From Candidatus Pacearchaeota archaeon CG10_big_fil_rev_8_21_14_0_10_35_13 (GTDB taxonomy: Archaea > Nanobdellota > Nanobdellia > Pacearchaeales > GW2011-AR1): a DNA stretch of 9,528 nucleotides. Where the stretch lies: contig PFDC01000172.1 of NCBI GenBank assembly GCA_002763035.1, positions 1 to 9,528 of the forward strand, read 5' to 3'. The translations under genes were made by a program, and so were the position numbers. Positions 1 through 6,345 of the stretch are shown here, piece by piece (within the stretch, counting starts at the first letter, position 1; every line of letters begins with the position of its first letter). Under the pieces are notes generated by a model, which saw only the letters and a program-made list of their open reading frames with translations, did no database searches and was not told the DNA's origin.

Positions 1-30
1 TACCTCATCATTAATAGAATAAATAATTAT

Positions 31-88
31 TTCACACTGAAGATGTGAAGATTTCCCACACCAAAAAAAAGACTCTTATCATCAAGAG
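31..88. repeat. Two short inverted repeats upstream of ileS
   Basis: Two small dyads lie in the 134-nt region before ileS. One is TTCACA / TGTGAA (31-36 and 44-49, 7-nt spacer). The other is CTCTT / AAGAG (73-77 and 84-88, 6-nt spacer). A run of eight A (63-70) sits between them. They lie upstream of the proposed TATA box, so they would not be in a leaderless ileS transcript. They could be operator-like DNA sites or the tail of whatever lies to the left. Both are short enough to occur by chance in AT-rich DNA. Confidence 0.3.
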
Positions 89-105
89 AGTAACACTCAG
101 TAAGA

Positions 106-114
106 CTTTTAAAC
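106..114 (+). promoter_or_regulatory. TATA box of ileS
   Basis: The sequence CTTTTAAAC is centred about 25 nt upstream of the ATG at 135. That is the archaeal TATA-to-start distance, so the transcript would begin at or within a base or two of the start codon. No Shine-Dalgarno sequence precedes the ATG. A nearly identical box (CTTTTAAAG) serves the HAD gene in this window. Confidence 0.6.
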
Positions 115-134
115 ACTATCAAACTACTGAATTT

Positions 135-2999
135 ATGTATAACCCGCAAGAAACAGAAAAAGAAATACTCAAGTTTTGGGAAGAAAAAAAGATTTTTGAA
201 AAACTTAGAGAAAAGAATAAAGGAAAGAAGAAATGGAGTTTCTTAGACGGACCAATAACCGCTAATAACCCAATGGGAGTACACCATGCATGGGGAAGAA
301 CTTACAAAGACTTATTCCAAAGATTCAAAGCAATGCAAGGACACGAACAAAGATACCAAAATGGTTTTGACTGCCAAGGACTATGGGTAGAAAGAGAAGA
401 AGAAAAGAGCCTAGGACTAAAAGACAAGAAAGACATAGAAAATTACGGAATAAAAGAATTCGTAGAATCATGCAAGAAAAGAGTAGAAAAATATTCAAGA
501 GTACAAACAGAACAAAGCATTAAGTTAGGAATGTGGATGGACTGGGAAAATTCTTATTACACAAATACAGATAGTAACCAACTACACAACTGGCACCTAA
601 TAAAGAAGTATCATGAAAAAGGACTAATATACAAAGGAATGGGATCAGTACCATGGTGCTGGAGATGCGGAACAGCAAGTAGTAAACATGACATAACAAC
701 GGAAGGATACAAAGAAGTAACACACAAAGGACTATTCATGCAATTCCCAATAAAAGGAAAAGACAACGAATACTTCCTAATATTCACAACAACACCATGG
801 ACTGTACCAGCAAACGTAGCAATAGCCGTTAATCCAAATGTAGAATACGTACAAATAGAAGATAAGGACGGAGTAAAGTACTGGATAGCACAGAAGAGAC
901 TAGGAGAAATAATAGGAGAATATGACATTACAATGATAAGAACAGGAACAGAATTAGAAGGAATAGAATACTACATGCCTTATGAAAGCCTAGAAAAACA
1001 AGCACCAGCAAAAGAAAAACACCAAGTAGTATTATGGGACTTAGCAACAGAAGAAGACGGCACAGGAATAGTACACATAGCACCAGGATGCGGAGCAGAA
1101 GACCATGATTTAGGAAAGAAGATAGGACTACCAGCAATATCCCCATTAGACGAAGCAGGGATATACGGAGAAGGATTCGGAGAGTTTAGCGGAAAAAAAT
1201 ACTCACAAGTAAACAAAGAAGTACTAGAAGACATGGAACAAAGAAGATTTGTTTATAAAATAACACCAATAAAACACAGATACCCACACTGCTGGAGATG
1301 CGGAGAAGAACTAGTATTCAGACTAGTAGACGAATGGTACATTAAATGCACTGAAGAATTTAGAAAAAAACTTAAAGAGGAAAACGAGAAAGTAAAATGG
1401 TACCCAGAATACGGAAAATTAAGACAAAACGCATGGTTTGACAACATGGGAGACTGGCTAATATCAAGAAAGAGATATTACGGAATGCCATTACCAATAT
1501 GGGAATGTGAAGATGAGAAATGTAATAATTTTGATGTAATAGGAAGCATAGAAGAACTAAAAGAAAAAGCTTACAGTGAAGAAGATATAGAGAGAATCAA
1601 TAATTTAGTATCAATGCACAGACCATGGATTGACGAAGTAATAACTAAGTGTGGAAAATGCGGAAGAAAAGCTAAGAGAATAATCGACGTAGGAGACGCA
1701 TGGTTAGACGCAGGAATAGTACCATTCTCAACAATAGGACCATACCTAGAAGATAAGGAATACTGGAAAGAATGGTACCCTGCAGATCTTATTAGTGAAA
1801 ACATGCCGGGACAAGCAAGAGGATGGTTCAACGCACTATTCTGGTCAAGTGTAATGTTAACAGGACAAGTATGCTTCAAAGAACTATTCGGTTACGAAAG
1901 CCTAAGAGATGAAAAAGGCGAAGAAATGCACAAGAGTAAAGGAAACGCAATATGGTTTGACGACGCAGTAGAAAAAGTAGGAGCAGACCCCATAAGACTA
2001 CTATACTGCTTACAAGACCCAAGCCAAGAACTAAGATTTGGATATAACAACCTCAAAGAACCAAAAAATAATATGAATATCCTATACAATATGAGCAAAC
2101 TAATAGAAAGAACAGAAAAAGAAATAACAATTGAAGGACTAAGAACAGAAGATAAGTGGCTGATGAGCAAACTAAACAGTCTGATAAAAACAGTAACTGA
2201 AGAAATGGAAAACTTACACCCACACCAAGCAACAAGAGCACTACAAGAATTCTGGCTAAAAGTACTAAGCAGAGGATACATACAATTAGTAAGAGATAGA
2301 ATAGCAGAAAACGACGAAACAGCAAAGAAAGTACTAATGAAAACATACAACAAACTATTAAGAATGACAGCCCCAACAATACCATTCGTAACAGAAAAAG
2401 CATGGCAAGAACTAAAGAATAAAAACATAGTAGTAGAGGAAAGCGTACACCTAACAGAATGGCCTAAAGTCAACGAAAAACTGATAAGCCTAACAATAGA
2501 AAAAGAATTTGAAGAAATGTTTAAGATAATAGAAAAAGGACTAGCAGTAAGAGACAAAGAACAAATAGGACTAAAATGGCCACTAAAAAAGGCAACGATA
2601 AACACTAATAATGAGATAAGCGAAGGGATAAAAGGAATAATAATGAAACAACTAAATGTTAAAAGTATAGAAGTAAATAAAAGGGAAGAACTATCAGTAG
2701 AACTAACTACCGAAATGACCCCAGAATTAGAAGCAGAAGGATACTCAAGAGAATTATCAAGAAAAGTACAGGAAATAAGAAAAAAGAAGGGAATGGTAAA
2801 GACCGACGAGATAATACTAAGAATTTCCGCTCCTAAAGAATTATTAGAAAGAATAAGAAATAATGAAGAATTTATAAAAGACAGGACTAACAGTAAAGAA
2901 ATAACAATTGAAGAAAGATTAGATGACAGCGACGGTAAAGAGGGAATTGAAATGATAAAAATCAAAAATAATGAGTTCGGAGTATTCCTTACTAAGTGA
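135..2999 (+). CDS. ileS: Isoleucyl-tRNA synthetase
   Basis: Class I aminoacyl-tRNA synthetase that charges tRNA-Ile with isoleucine in the cytoplasm, 954 residues. The N-terminus (NPQETEKEILKFWEEKKIFEK) is typical of the family. The HIGH signature region reads PMGVHHAWGR (46-55). The CP1 editing domain has TTTPWTVPAN (218-227) and HIAPGCGAEDHD (314-325) with a probable editing Asp at 323. Cys pairs at 175/178, 386/389, 458/463 and 506/509 suggest zinc knuckles. WLISRKRYYG is at 441-450, and the KMSKS loop reads EMHKSKGN (597-604). The anticodon-binding helices and a tail with TPELEAEGYSRELSRKVQ (862-879) follow. An in-frame GTG at 45 would add 30 Lys-rich residues, but their codons often end in C or T, unlike the A-ending codons after 135, and the family starts near 135. 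The HHAW and EMHKS variants match, from memory, a distinct IleRS subgroup. Confidence 0.94.
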   Translation: MYNPQETEKEILKFWEEKKIFEKLREKNKGKKKWSFLDGPITANNPMGVHHAWGRTYKDLFQRFKAMQGHEQRYQNGFDCQGLWVEREEEKSLGLKDKKDIENYGIKEFVESCKKRVEKYSRVQTEQSIKLGMWMDWENSYYTNTDSNQLHNWHLIKKYHEKGLIYKGMGSVPWCWRCGTASSKHDITTEGYKEVTHKGLFMQFPIKGKDNEYFLIFTTTPWTVPANVAIAVNPNVEYVQIEDKDGVKYWIAQKRLGEIIGEYDITMIRTGTELEGIEYYMPYESLEKQAPAKEKHQVVLWDLATEEDGTGIVHIAPGCGAEDHDLGKKIGLPAISPLDEAGIYGEGFGEFSGKKYSQVNKEVLEDMEQRRFVYKITPIKHRYPHCWRCGEELVFRLVDEWYIKCTEEFRKKLKEENEKVKWYPEYGKLRQNAWFDNMGDWLISRKRYYGMPLPIWECEDEKCNNFDVIGSIEELKEKAYSEEDIERINNLVSMHRPWIDEVITKCGKCGRKAKRIIDVGDAWLDAGIVPFSTIGPYLEDKEYWKEWYPADLISENMPGQARGWFNALFWSSVMLTGQVCFKELFGYESLRDEKGEEMHKSKGNAIWFDDAVEKVGADPIRLLYCLQDPSQELRFGYNNLKEPKNNMNILYNMSKLIERTEKEITIEGLRTEDKWLMSKLNSLIKTVTEEMENLHPHQATRALQEFWLKVLSRGYIQLVRDRIAENDETAKKVLMKTYNKLLRMTAPTIPFVTEKAWQELKNKNIVVEESVHLTEWPKVNEKLISLTIEKEFEEMFKIIEKGLAVRDKEQIGLKWPLKKATINTNNEISEGIKGIIMKQLNVKSIEVNKREELSVELTTEMTPELEAEGYSRELSRKVQEIRKKKGMVKTDEIILRISAPKELLERIRNNEEFIKDRTNSKEITIEERLDDSDGKEGIEMIKIKNNEFGVFLTK

Positions 3000-3040
3000 C
3001 AGTAAAAAATTAGTTCTTATTAAATAGTAAAAAGAAAAAG

Positions 3041-3050
3041 GTTTATATAC
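3041..3050 (+). promoter_or_regulatory. BRE/TATA promoter of the TrmB-like gene
   Basis: GTTTATATAC is preceded by a purine-rich BRE-like AAAAAG. Its centre is about 25 nt upstream of the ATG at 3071, so a leaderless transcript is expected. No ribosome-binding site is visible before the ATG. It lies in the 71-nt gap after ileS, so the regulator can be expressed separately from ileS, although no terminator is obvious in that gap. Confidence 0.75.
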
Positions 3051-3070
3051 TACACGCACGATTAAATTAC

Positions 3071-3901
3071 ATGATTGTTAAAGAGGAGTTTTTGAGCAGG
3101 CTTAGAAAGATTTTTGGCCTAAACCTCTACGAGGTGAAGGTTTGGACGGCACTTCTATCTAGAGGAACATCAACAGCTGGAGAATTAAGCAATATAAGCG
3201 ATGTTCCAAGAAGCAGAACTTACGACATCCTAGAAAGTCTCGAAAAGAGAGGCTTTATAGTAATGAAGCTAGGAAAACCAATAAAGTTCGTAGCTTTGAA
3301 ACCAGAAGAAGTAGTAGAAAGAGCTAAGAAGAACCTTGTAAGAGAAGCCGAAGAAAGAAGCAACAGATTAGAAAAACTAAAAGGAGATGAAGTACTCGGA
3401 GAACTAAGCAGTCTATTCCATGAAGGTATTAAGTTCGTAGAACCATCAGACTTATCAGGAAGTCTTAGAGGAAGACAGAATATGTACAACCACTTAGACA
3501 TGATGGTAAGGGGAGCCGAGAAGAGTGTTACTATAGTAACCACCGGCGACGGACTTAATAGAAAAGTAGAAGCACTAATGCCTTCGTTAGAAAAAGCTAA
3601 GAAAAGAGGAGTGGTAGTAAGAGTAGCAGCACAAGTCAATGAGAAAAACGCAAAGATAGCCAAAGAAATAAACAAAGTAGCAGAAGTAAGAAGCGTAGAA
3701 GGATTCAAGGCAAGATTTGTTATCATTGACGGCGAACAAATAATGTTCATGTTACTCAACGACGATGAAGTACACCCAAGTTATGACGTGGGTATCTGGT
3801 TGAGTACACCATTCTTCGCATCAGCTATGGAAAAGATGTTCGAGCTATCATGGAAGAACTTCAAACCTTTAAGTAAAGTGAAGATTAAAGGAAAAAAGTA
3901 A
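3071..3901 (+). CDS. TrmB-family transcriptional regulator
   Basis: Predicted DNA-binding regulator of 276 residues. Residues 8-78 form the TrmB-type winged helix: GLNLYEVKVWTALLSRG, then a recognition-helix segment DVPRSRTYDILESLEKRGFI (44-63). A charged, probably coiled-coil helix follows (about 79-108) and would support dimerisation. The C-terminal half (about 145-262) resembles the effector/PLD-like fold of TrmB proteins: KSVTIVTTGDGLN, a KAKKRGVVVRV strand and ARFVIIDGEQIMFML. No HKD phospholipase motif is present, so it should sense rather than catalyse. In characterised TrmB proteins this part binds sugars; the ligand here cannot be told. It has its own TATA promoter and ends before a strong T-tract. 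No sugar transport or metabolism gene lies nearby, so the target is unknown. Confidence 0.88.
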   Translation: MIVKEEFLSRLRKIFGLNLYEVKVWTALLSRGTSTAGELSNISDVPRSRTYDILESLEKRGFIVMKLGKPIKFVALKPEEVVERAKKNLVREAEERSNRLEKLKGDEVLGELSSLFHEGIKFVEPSDLSGSLRGRQNMYNHLDMMVRGAEKSVTIVTTGDGLNRKVEALMPSLEKAKKRGVVVRVAAQVNEKNAKIAKEINKVAEVRSVEGFKARFVIIDGEQIMFMLLNDDEVHPSYDVGIWLSTPFFASAMEKMFELSWKNFKPLSKVKIKGKK

Positions 3902-3927
3902 GAACAAGGCAGGAATCTTTCGATAAG

Positions 3928-3999
3928 AAAAAAAGGGGTAGCGAGTAGCGTCAAGAAATGATGATTCGTGAACCCAAATTTTATTTTTTTTATTTTTTT
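3928..3999. terminator. Bidirectional terminator between convergent genes
   Basis: A weak hairpin, GGGG/CCC (3935-3938 with 3973-3975) and CGAGT/ATTCG (3942-3946 with 3964-3968, one G-U pair), is flanked on the left by seven A (3928-3934) and on the right by a long T-tract (3979-3999). Read rightwards it ends in a U-rich tail for the TrmB-like gene. Read leftwards it ends in U7 for the methylthiotransferase gene. Archaeal termination relies mainly on the T-tract, so the plus-strand side is the stronger call. Confidence 0.5.
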
Positions 4000-4046
4000 A
4001 ATAAGTTTTTAGTTATTACCACATATTATAGATGATAGAACCTAGA

Positions 4047-5366
4047 TTATTCTACAACCTCACCATAAGCATAATGTTCCTTAGCACCAACAATCCTAAC
4101 ATTAACAAATTTTCCTAAGAGCTTCTTATCAGCATTAGGAATAACAATAAGAGAATAATTATCACACCTACCAAGAAATCCAGAAACACCAAGCTTCTTA
4201 CGCTTATTATCAATAAGGACTGATAGCCTCTTACCAACCAAGGAATGATAATAATCATGAGCAATACCAAGATGGAGCTCTGAAATCTTAACAGCACGAG
4301 CACGAGAAATATCCGAAGGAAGAAGTGGAAGCTTTGATGCCGGAGCAGGTTTCATAGGCCAATACTTAGAAGGATTCAACACTTGAGGACTGAGCCTCTT
4401 AACAGCACTTAATGATTTGAGAAAGTCTTCCTCAGATTCAGTAGGATAAGCAACTATTAAATCAGTAGAAAAGAAAATTTCAGGAAACCTCAACTTAAAA
4501 GAATCAATGATTAAGAAGAATTCATCAACAGAATAATTACGCATCATATCACCAAGAACTTTATCACTGCCAGACTGAATAGGGAGATGAAGAAATTTGA
4601 AAACTTTAGGATTATCATAAGCATCAAGTAATTCAGGAAGCATCGCAAGAACATGATCAGGATTCATCATACCAATACGCACGCGAAAGTTCCCAGGAAG
4701 AGCAGTAATCATGCTAAGAAGTTCCGGAAGCATGTGCTTATTATAGAGATCAATACCATAAGCACCATTATCCTGACTAGTCAACCAAATCTCCTTACAA
4801 CCATTACGCAAATCATTACGAACATTATTAATAACGTCCTCTAAAGGATAAGACTTAACGTTACCCTTAGCGTACTTAGTAGCACAGAAGGAGCAATGAC
4901 CAGTACAACCCTCGAGTATCTGAGTAATACCTACGAGTTTATTATTAGGAATTTTAGGAGTGTTGAGTTTCACCTCAACTTTATTATTAGGAGTAAGAAA
5001 ATCATTATTATTAACAGAATTATTAAGGATATCAGTAATTAAAGAAACAATACTCTTAGTATCCCTAGTACCCAAAGGAAAAACTTTTGAGCCATGATAA
5101 TCCTCAAAAAACTTCTTACGAACATTAGGCATACAACCAGCAACGATTACAGGCTTACCAGACTTAGAAAATTCTACAATCTCCTTACGAATCTTCTTCT
5201 CAACCTTCCCCTTAACAACACAAGAATTAATAACAAAGATATCAGCAAGTTCAGGATTATTAGTAACCTCCATACCAGAACTGGACAATAAGCCCTTCAT
5301 AATCTCAGAATTATTATGATTAGCAGTACAACCATGAGTAATGAAATGAACGAATAATTTATCCAT
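4047..5366 (-). CDS. tRNA-t6A37 methylthiotransferase (MiaB/CDKAL1-like, e-MtaB)
   Basis: Radical-SAM enzyme of 439 residues predicted to convert t6A at position 37 of tRNAs reading ANN codons to ms2t6A. The N-terminal UPF0004 domain carries three cluster-binding Cys: C13 (HGCTANHNNSE), C49 (NSCVVKG) and C78 (AGCMPN). The radical-SAM core has CTGHCSFC (C154, C158, C161) for the second 4Fe-4S cluster, followed by SQDNGAYG and the LHLPIQSGSD strand (259-268). A TRAM RNA-binding domain closes the protein (about 375-438, ending KEHYAYGEVVE). Length and domain order fit archaeal MtaB rather than bacterial MiaB or RimO. Where relatives usually have RPGTPA, this protein reads MKPAPAS (338-344). It is expressed alone from a leaderless promoter. 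Confidence 0.9.
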   Translation of the reverse strand: MDKLFVHFITHGCTANHNNSEIMKGLLSSSGMEVTNNPELADIFVINSCVVKGKVEKKIRKEIVEFSKSGKPVIVAGCMPNVRKKFFEDYHGSKVFPLGTRDTKSIVSLITDILNNSVNNNDFLTPNNKVEVKLNTPKIPNNKLVGITQILEGCTGHCSFCATKYAKGNVKSYPLEDVINNVRNDLRNGCKEIWLTSQDNGAYGIDLYNKHMLPELLSMITALPGNFRVRIGMMNPDHVLAMLPELLDAYDNPKVFKFLHLPIQSGSDKVLGDMMRNYSVDEFFLIIDSFKLRFPEIFFSTDLIVAYPTESEEDFLKSLSAVKRLSPQVLNPSKYWPMKPAPASKLPLLPSDISRARAVKISELHLGIAHDYYHSLVGKRLSVLIDNKRKKLGVSGFLGRCDNYSLIVIPNADKKLLGKFVNVRIVGAKEHYAYGEVVE

Positions 5367-5386
5367 GAAAAGATGAAGAATTGAGG

Positions 5387-5394
5387 GTATAAAG
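5387..5394 (-). promoter_or_regulatory. TATA box of the methylthiotransferase gene
   Basis: On the minus strand this reads CTTTATAC, centred about 25 nt before the ATG (5366-5364), giving a leaderless transcript. The T-rich stretch between box and ATG has no Shine-Dalgarno sequence. A second TATA-like stretch (TTTATAAT on the minus strand, 5459-5466) lies about 70 nt further upstream but would give a long leader and is less likely to be used. Confidence 0.65.
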
Positions 5395-5411
5395 AGATTT
5401 TATGAGGTGGA
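5395..5411 (-). promoter_or_regulatory. 17-bp shared promoter element, copy 1
   Basis: The minus strand reads TCCACCTCATAAAATCT immediately upstream of the methylthiotransferase TATA box, at about -45 to -29 relative to the ATG. An identical 17-bp copy lies at the same relative place before the HAD gene (6288-6304). The identity continues for three more bases (GTA on the plus strand) after a one-base indel. Such placement suggests a BRE-proximal activator or operator site common to both genes. Confidence 0.5.
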
Positions 5412-5600
5412 GTAAGACTGAACAATACCATAAGAAAAATAGAACTTGTAGTACATAAATTATAAACGATACCGCTAAGCCCATCATTAACCATTGTTTA
5501 TAACTATCATAATCATAGAGTTATGAGCGTTAGCGAATTAACTTTTTAGGGCTATATTATAATTGATGAGATTAGGCACTTACCAAAGAGAATTCTACTC
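5412..5600. other. Gene-free spacer with an AT-rich dyad
   Basis: No convincing gene is seen between the methylthiotransferase promoter and the 3' end of the HAD gene. The stretch holds an AT-rich dyad, ATAACT / AGTTAT (5500-5505 and 5519-5524, with an inner CTAT / ATAG), and a wider inverted repeat CGCTAA / TTAGCG (5473-5478 and 5530-5535). No T-tract follows the HAD stop codon on the minus strand, so HAD transcripts may read into this region. I see no tRNA or clear box C/D RNA here. Confidence 0.4.
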
Positions 5601-6260
5601 CTAGCCATTTAAAGATTTAAGAACTAAAGACAGATCACGAACTCTTTCATAAGGCTTAACGAAAGTTTCAGGAACCTCACGGAAAGCCCTGCCATCAGGA
5701 TGAGCGTAGAGAAAGTTATTATCCCCGAGAAGATCATGATAGGAATCTCCGATACCAATAATCCTCCCAGTACCACGATTCTTACCAACAAAATCATCAA
5801 GAACTTCCATCTTTGATAAACCACTACCACAAATACCAAAACACCTGCCATCAGGGAAGAATCTTTCAAAGCCTAATAATTCAATATACTTATCGAGGGC
5901 TTCTGGAGTAGTAACGGAGATAAGTATCTGTTCATGACCAGCACCCCTAATAGCTGAAAGCACTTCAAGAGCATTAACATTAGGCTTAGTATACCCTCTA
6001 ACAATATCCCAACGAGTACGATCAGAAGTCTTACACCAATCATGAAGTTTTGTTATAACCCCCTCGGAGGTTCCTAAAGGAAGTAAATCACGAAAGTATT
6101 GAGGCCAAGGTTTACCAGTACGCGCAACACAAAATGGTAAGTCCATCCTTTCAACAAAACTATAATTCTCAAGAGCAAGATTGCTTCTAATAACAACAGC
6201 CATCTCATTGCCCTCCTCGAGAGTACCATGAAGATCCCAAACAAACAACTTCCGAACCAT
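5601..6260 (-). CDS. HAD-superfamily hydrolase (phosphatase-like)
   Basis: Predicted cytoplasmic HAD-fold hydrolase of 219 residues; the substrate is unknown. Motif I is VWDLHGTLEEG (7-17), with nucleophile Asp9. Motif II is ILISVTTPEA (112-121), probably Ser115. The motif III lysine is probably Lys150 (GLSKMEVL). Motif IV is IIGIGDSYHDLLGDNN (167-182), with Asp172 and Asp176 for Mg2+. A mostly helical insertion (about 18-95) forms the cap. The second Asp of the usual DxD in motif I is His11, so the acid/base residue is changed. From memory, archaeal small-genome relatives with WD(F/L)HG motifs exist, so this may be a subfamily trait. The ATG at 6260 has a TATA box 25 nt upstream and no Shine-Dalgarno sequence. 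Confidence 0.82.
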   Translation of the reverse strand: MVRKLFVWDLHGTLEEGNEMAVVIRSNLALENYSFVERMDLPFCVARTGKPWPQYFRDLLPLGTSEGVITKLHDWCKTSDRTRWDIVRGYTKPNVNALEVLSAIRGAGHEQILISVTTPEALDKYIELLGFERFFPDGRCFGICGSGLSKMEVLDDFVGKNRGTGRIIGIGDSYHDLLGDNNFLYAHPDGRAFREVPETFVKPYERVRDLSLVLKSLNG

Positions 6261-6280
6261 GAGAAGCTAAGAAAATAAGT

Positions 6281-6289
6281 CTTTAAAAG
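6281..6289 (-). promoter_or_regulatory. TATA box of the HAD gene
   Basis: The palindromic CTTTTAAAG is centred 25 nt upstream of the HAD ATG (6260). The expected transcript is leaderless. It almost matches the box of ileS. It lies in an 85-bp divergent intergenic region shared with the plus-strand gene starting at 6346. Confidence 0.65.
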
Positions 6290-6304
6290 ATTTTATGAGG
6301 TGGA
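6288..6304 (-). promoter_or_regulatory. 17-bp shared promoter element, copy 2
   Basis: Identical in all 17 bases to the element before the methylthiotransferase gene (5395-5411), and at the same offset from the start codon (about -44 to -28). Here it abuts and overlaps the TATA box by two bases. It also lies about 40 nt upstream of the divergent plus-strand gene, so a bound factor could affect both directions. Confidence 0.5.
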
Positions 6305-6316
6305 AGTATAGAAATG

Positions 6317-6324
6317 AATAAATA
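6317..6324 (+). promoter_or_regulatory. Probable TATA box of the 230-residue hypothetical gene
   Basis: AATAAATA is centred about 25 nt before the ATG at 6346. It is a weaker match than the other boxes in the window but has the same spacing, which supports both the start codon and leaderless transcription. Confidence 0.45.
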
Positions 6325-6345
6325 CCCTAGAGTATTAAGAATCTT

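Noticed and set aside
1..11. Divergent gene starting at ATGATG on the minus strand (11-6) and leaving the left edge
   Set aside because: Only about three codons are visible and no TATA box lies at the expected distance, so nothing supports it.
45..134. GTG start at 45 giving IleRS a 30-residue N-terminal extension
   Set aside because: The family starts near the ATG at 135, a TATA box is 25 nt before that ATG, and the extension's codons often end in C or T, unlike the A-biased body. A TATA-like AATAAATAATTAT near 17-29 keeps the longer form barely possible.
1892..2965. 357-codon open frame antisense to ileS, with other shorter antisense frames
   Set aside because: The translation is low-complexity Ser/Leu/Phe/Ile produced by the complement of A-rich codons. 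No promoter, start context or recognisable motif supports it.
3935..3975. Box C/D guide RNA suggested by a perfect C box (ATGATGA, 3958-3964)
   Set aside because: No CTGA D box occurs at a suitable distance on the plus strand, and the hairpin with flanking A and T runs is better explained as a terminator.
5397..5465. Short plus-strand ORFs beginning ATGAGGTGG at the two 17-bp repeat copies
   Set aside because: They encode only 18 and 8 residues and differ after the repeat. The repeat's fixed distance from minus-strand start codons makes a promoter element the better explanation.
5297..5494. 65-codon hydrophobic minus-strand frame overlapping the start of the methylthiotransferase gene
   Set aside because: It runs out of frame through a well-supported gene and its promoter. 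The hydrophobic look comes from T-rich sequence on that strand.
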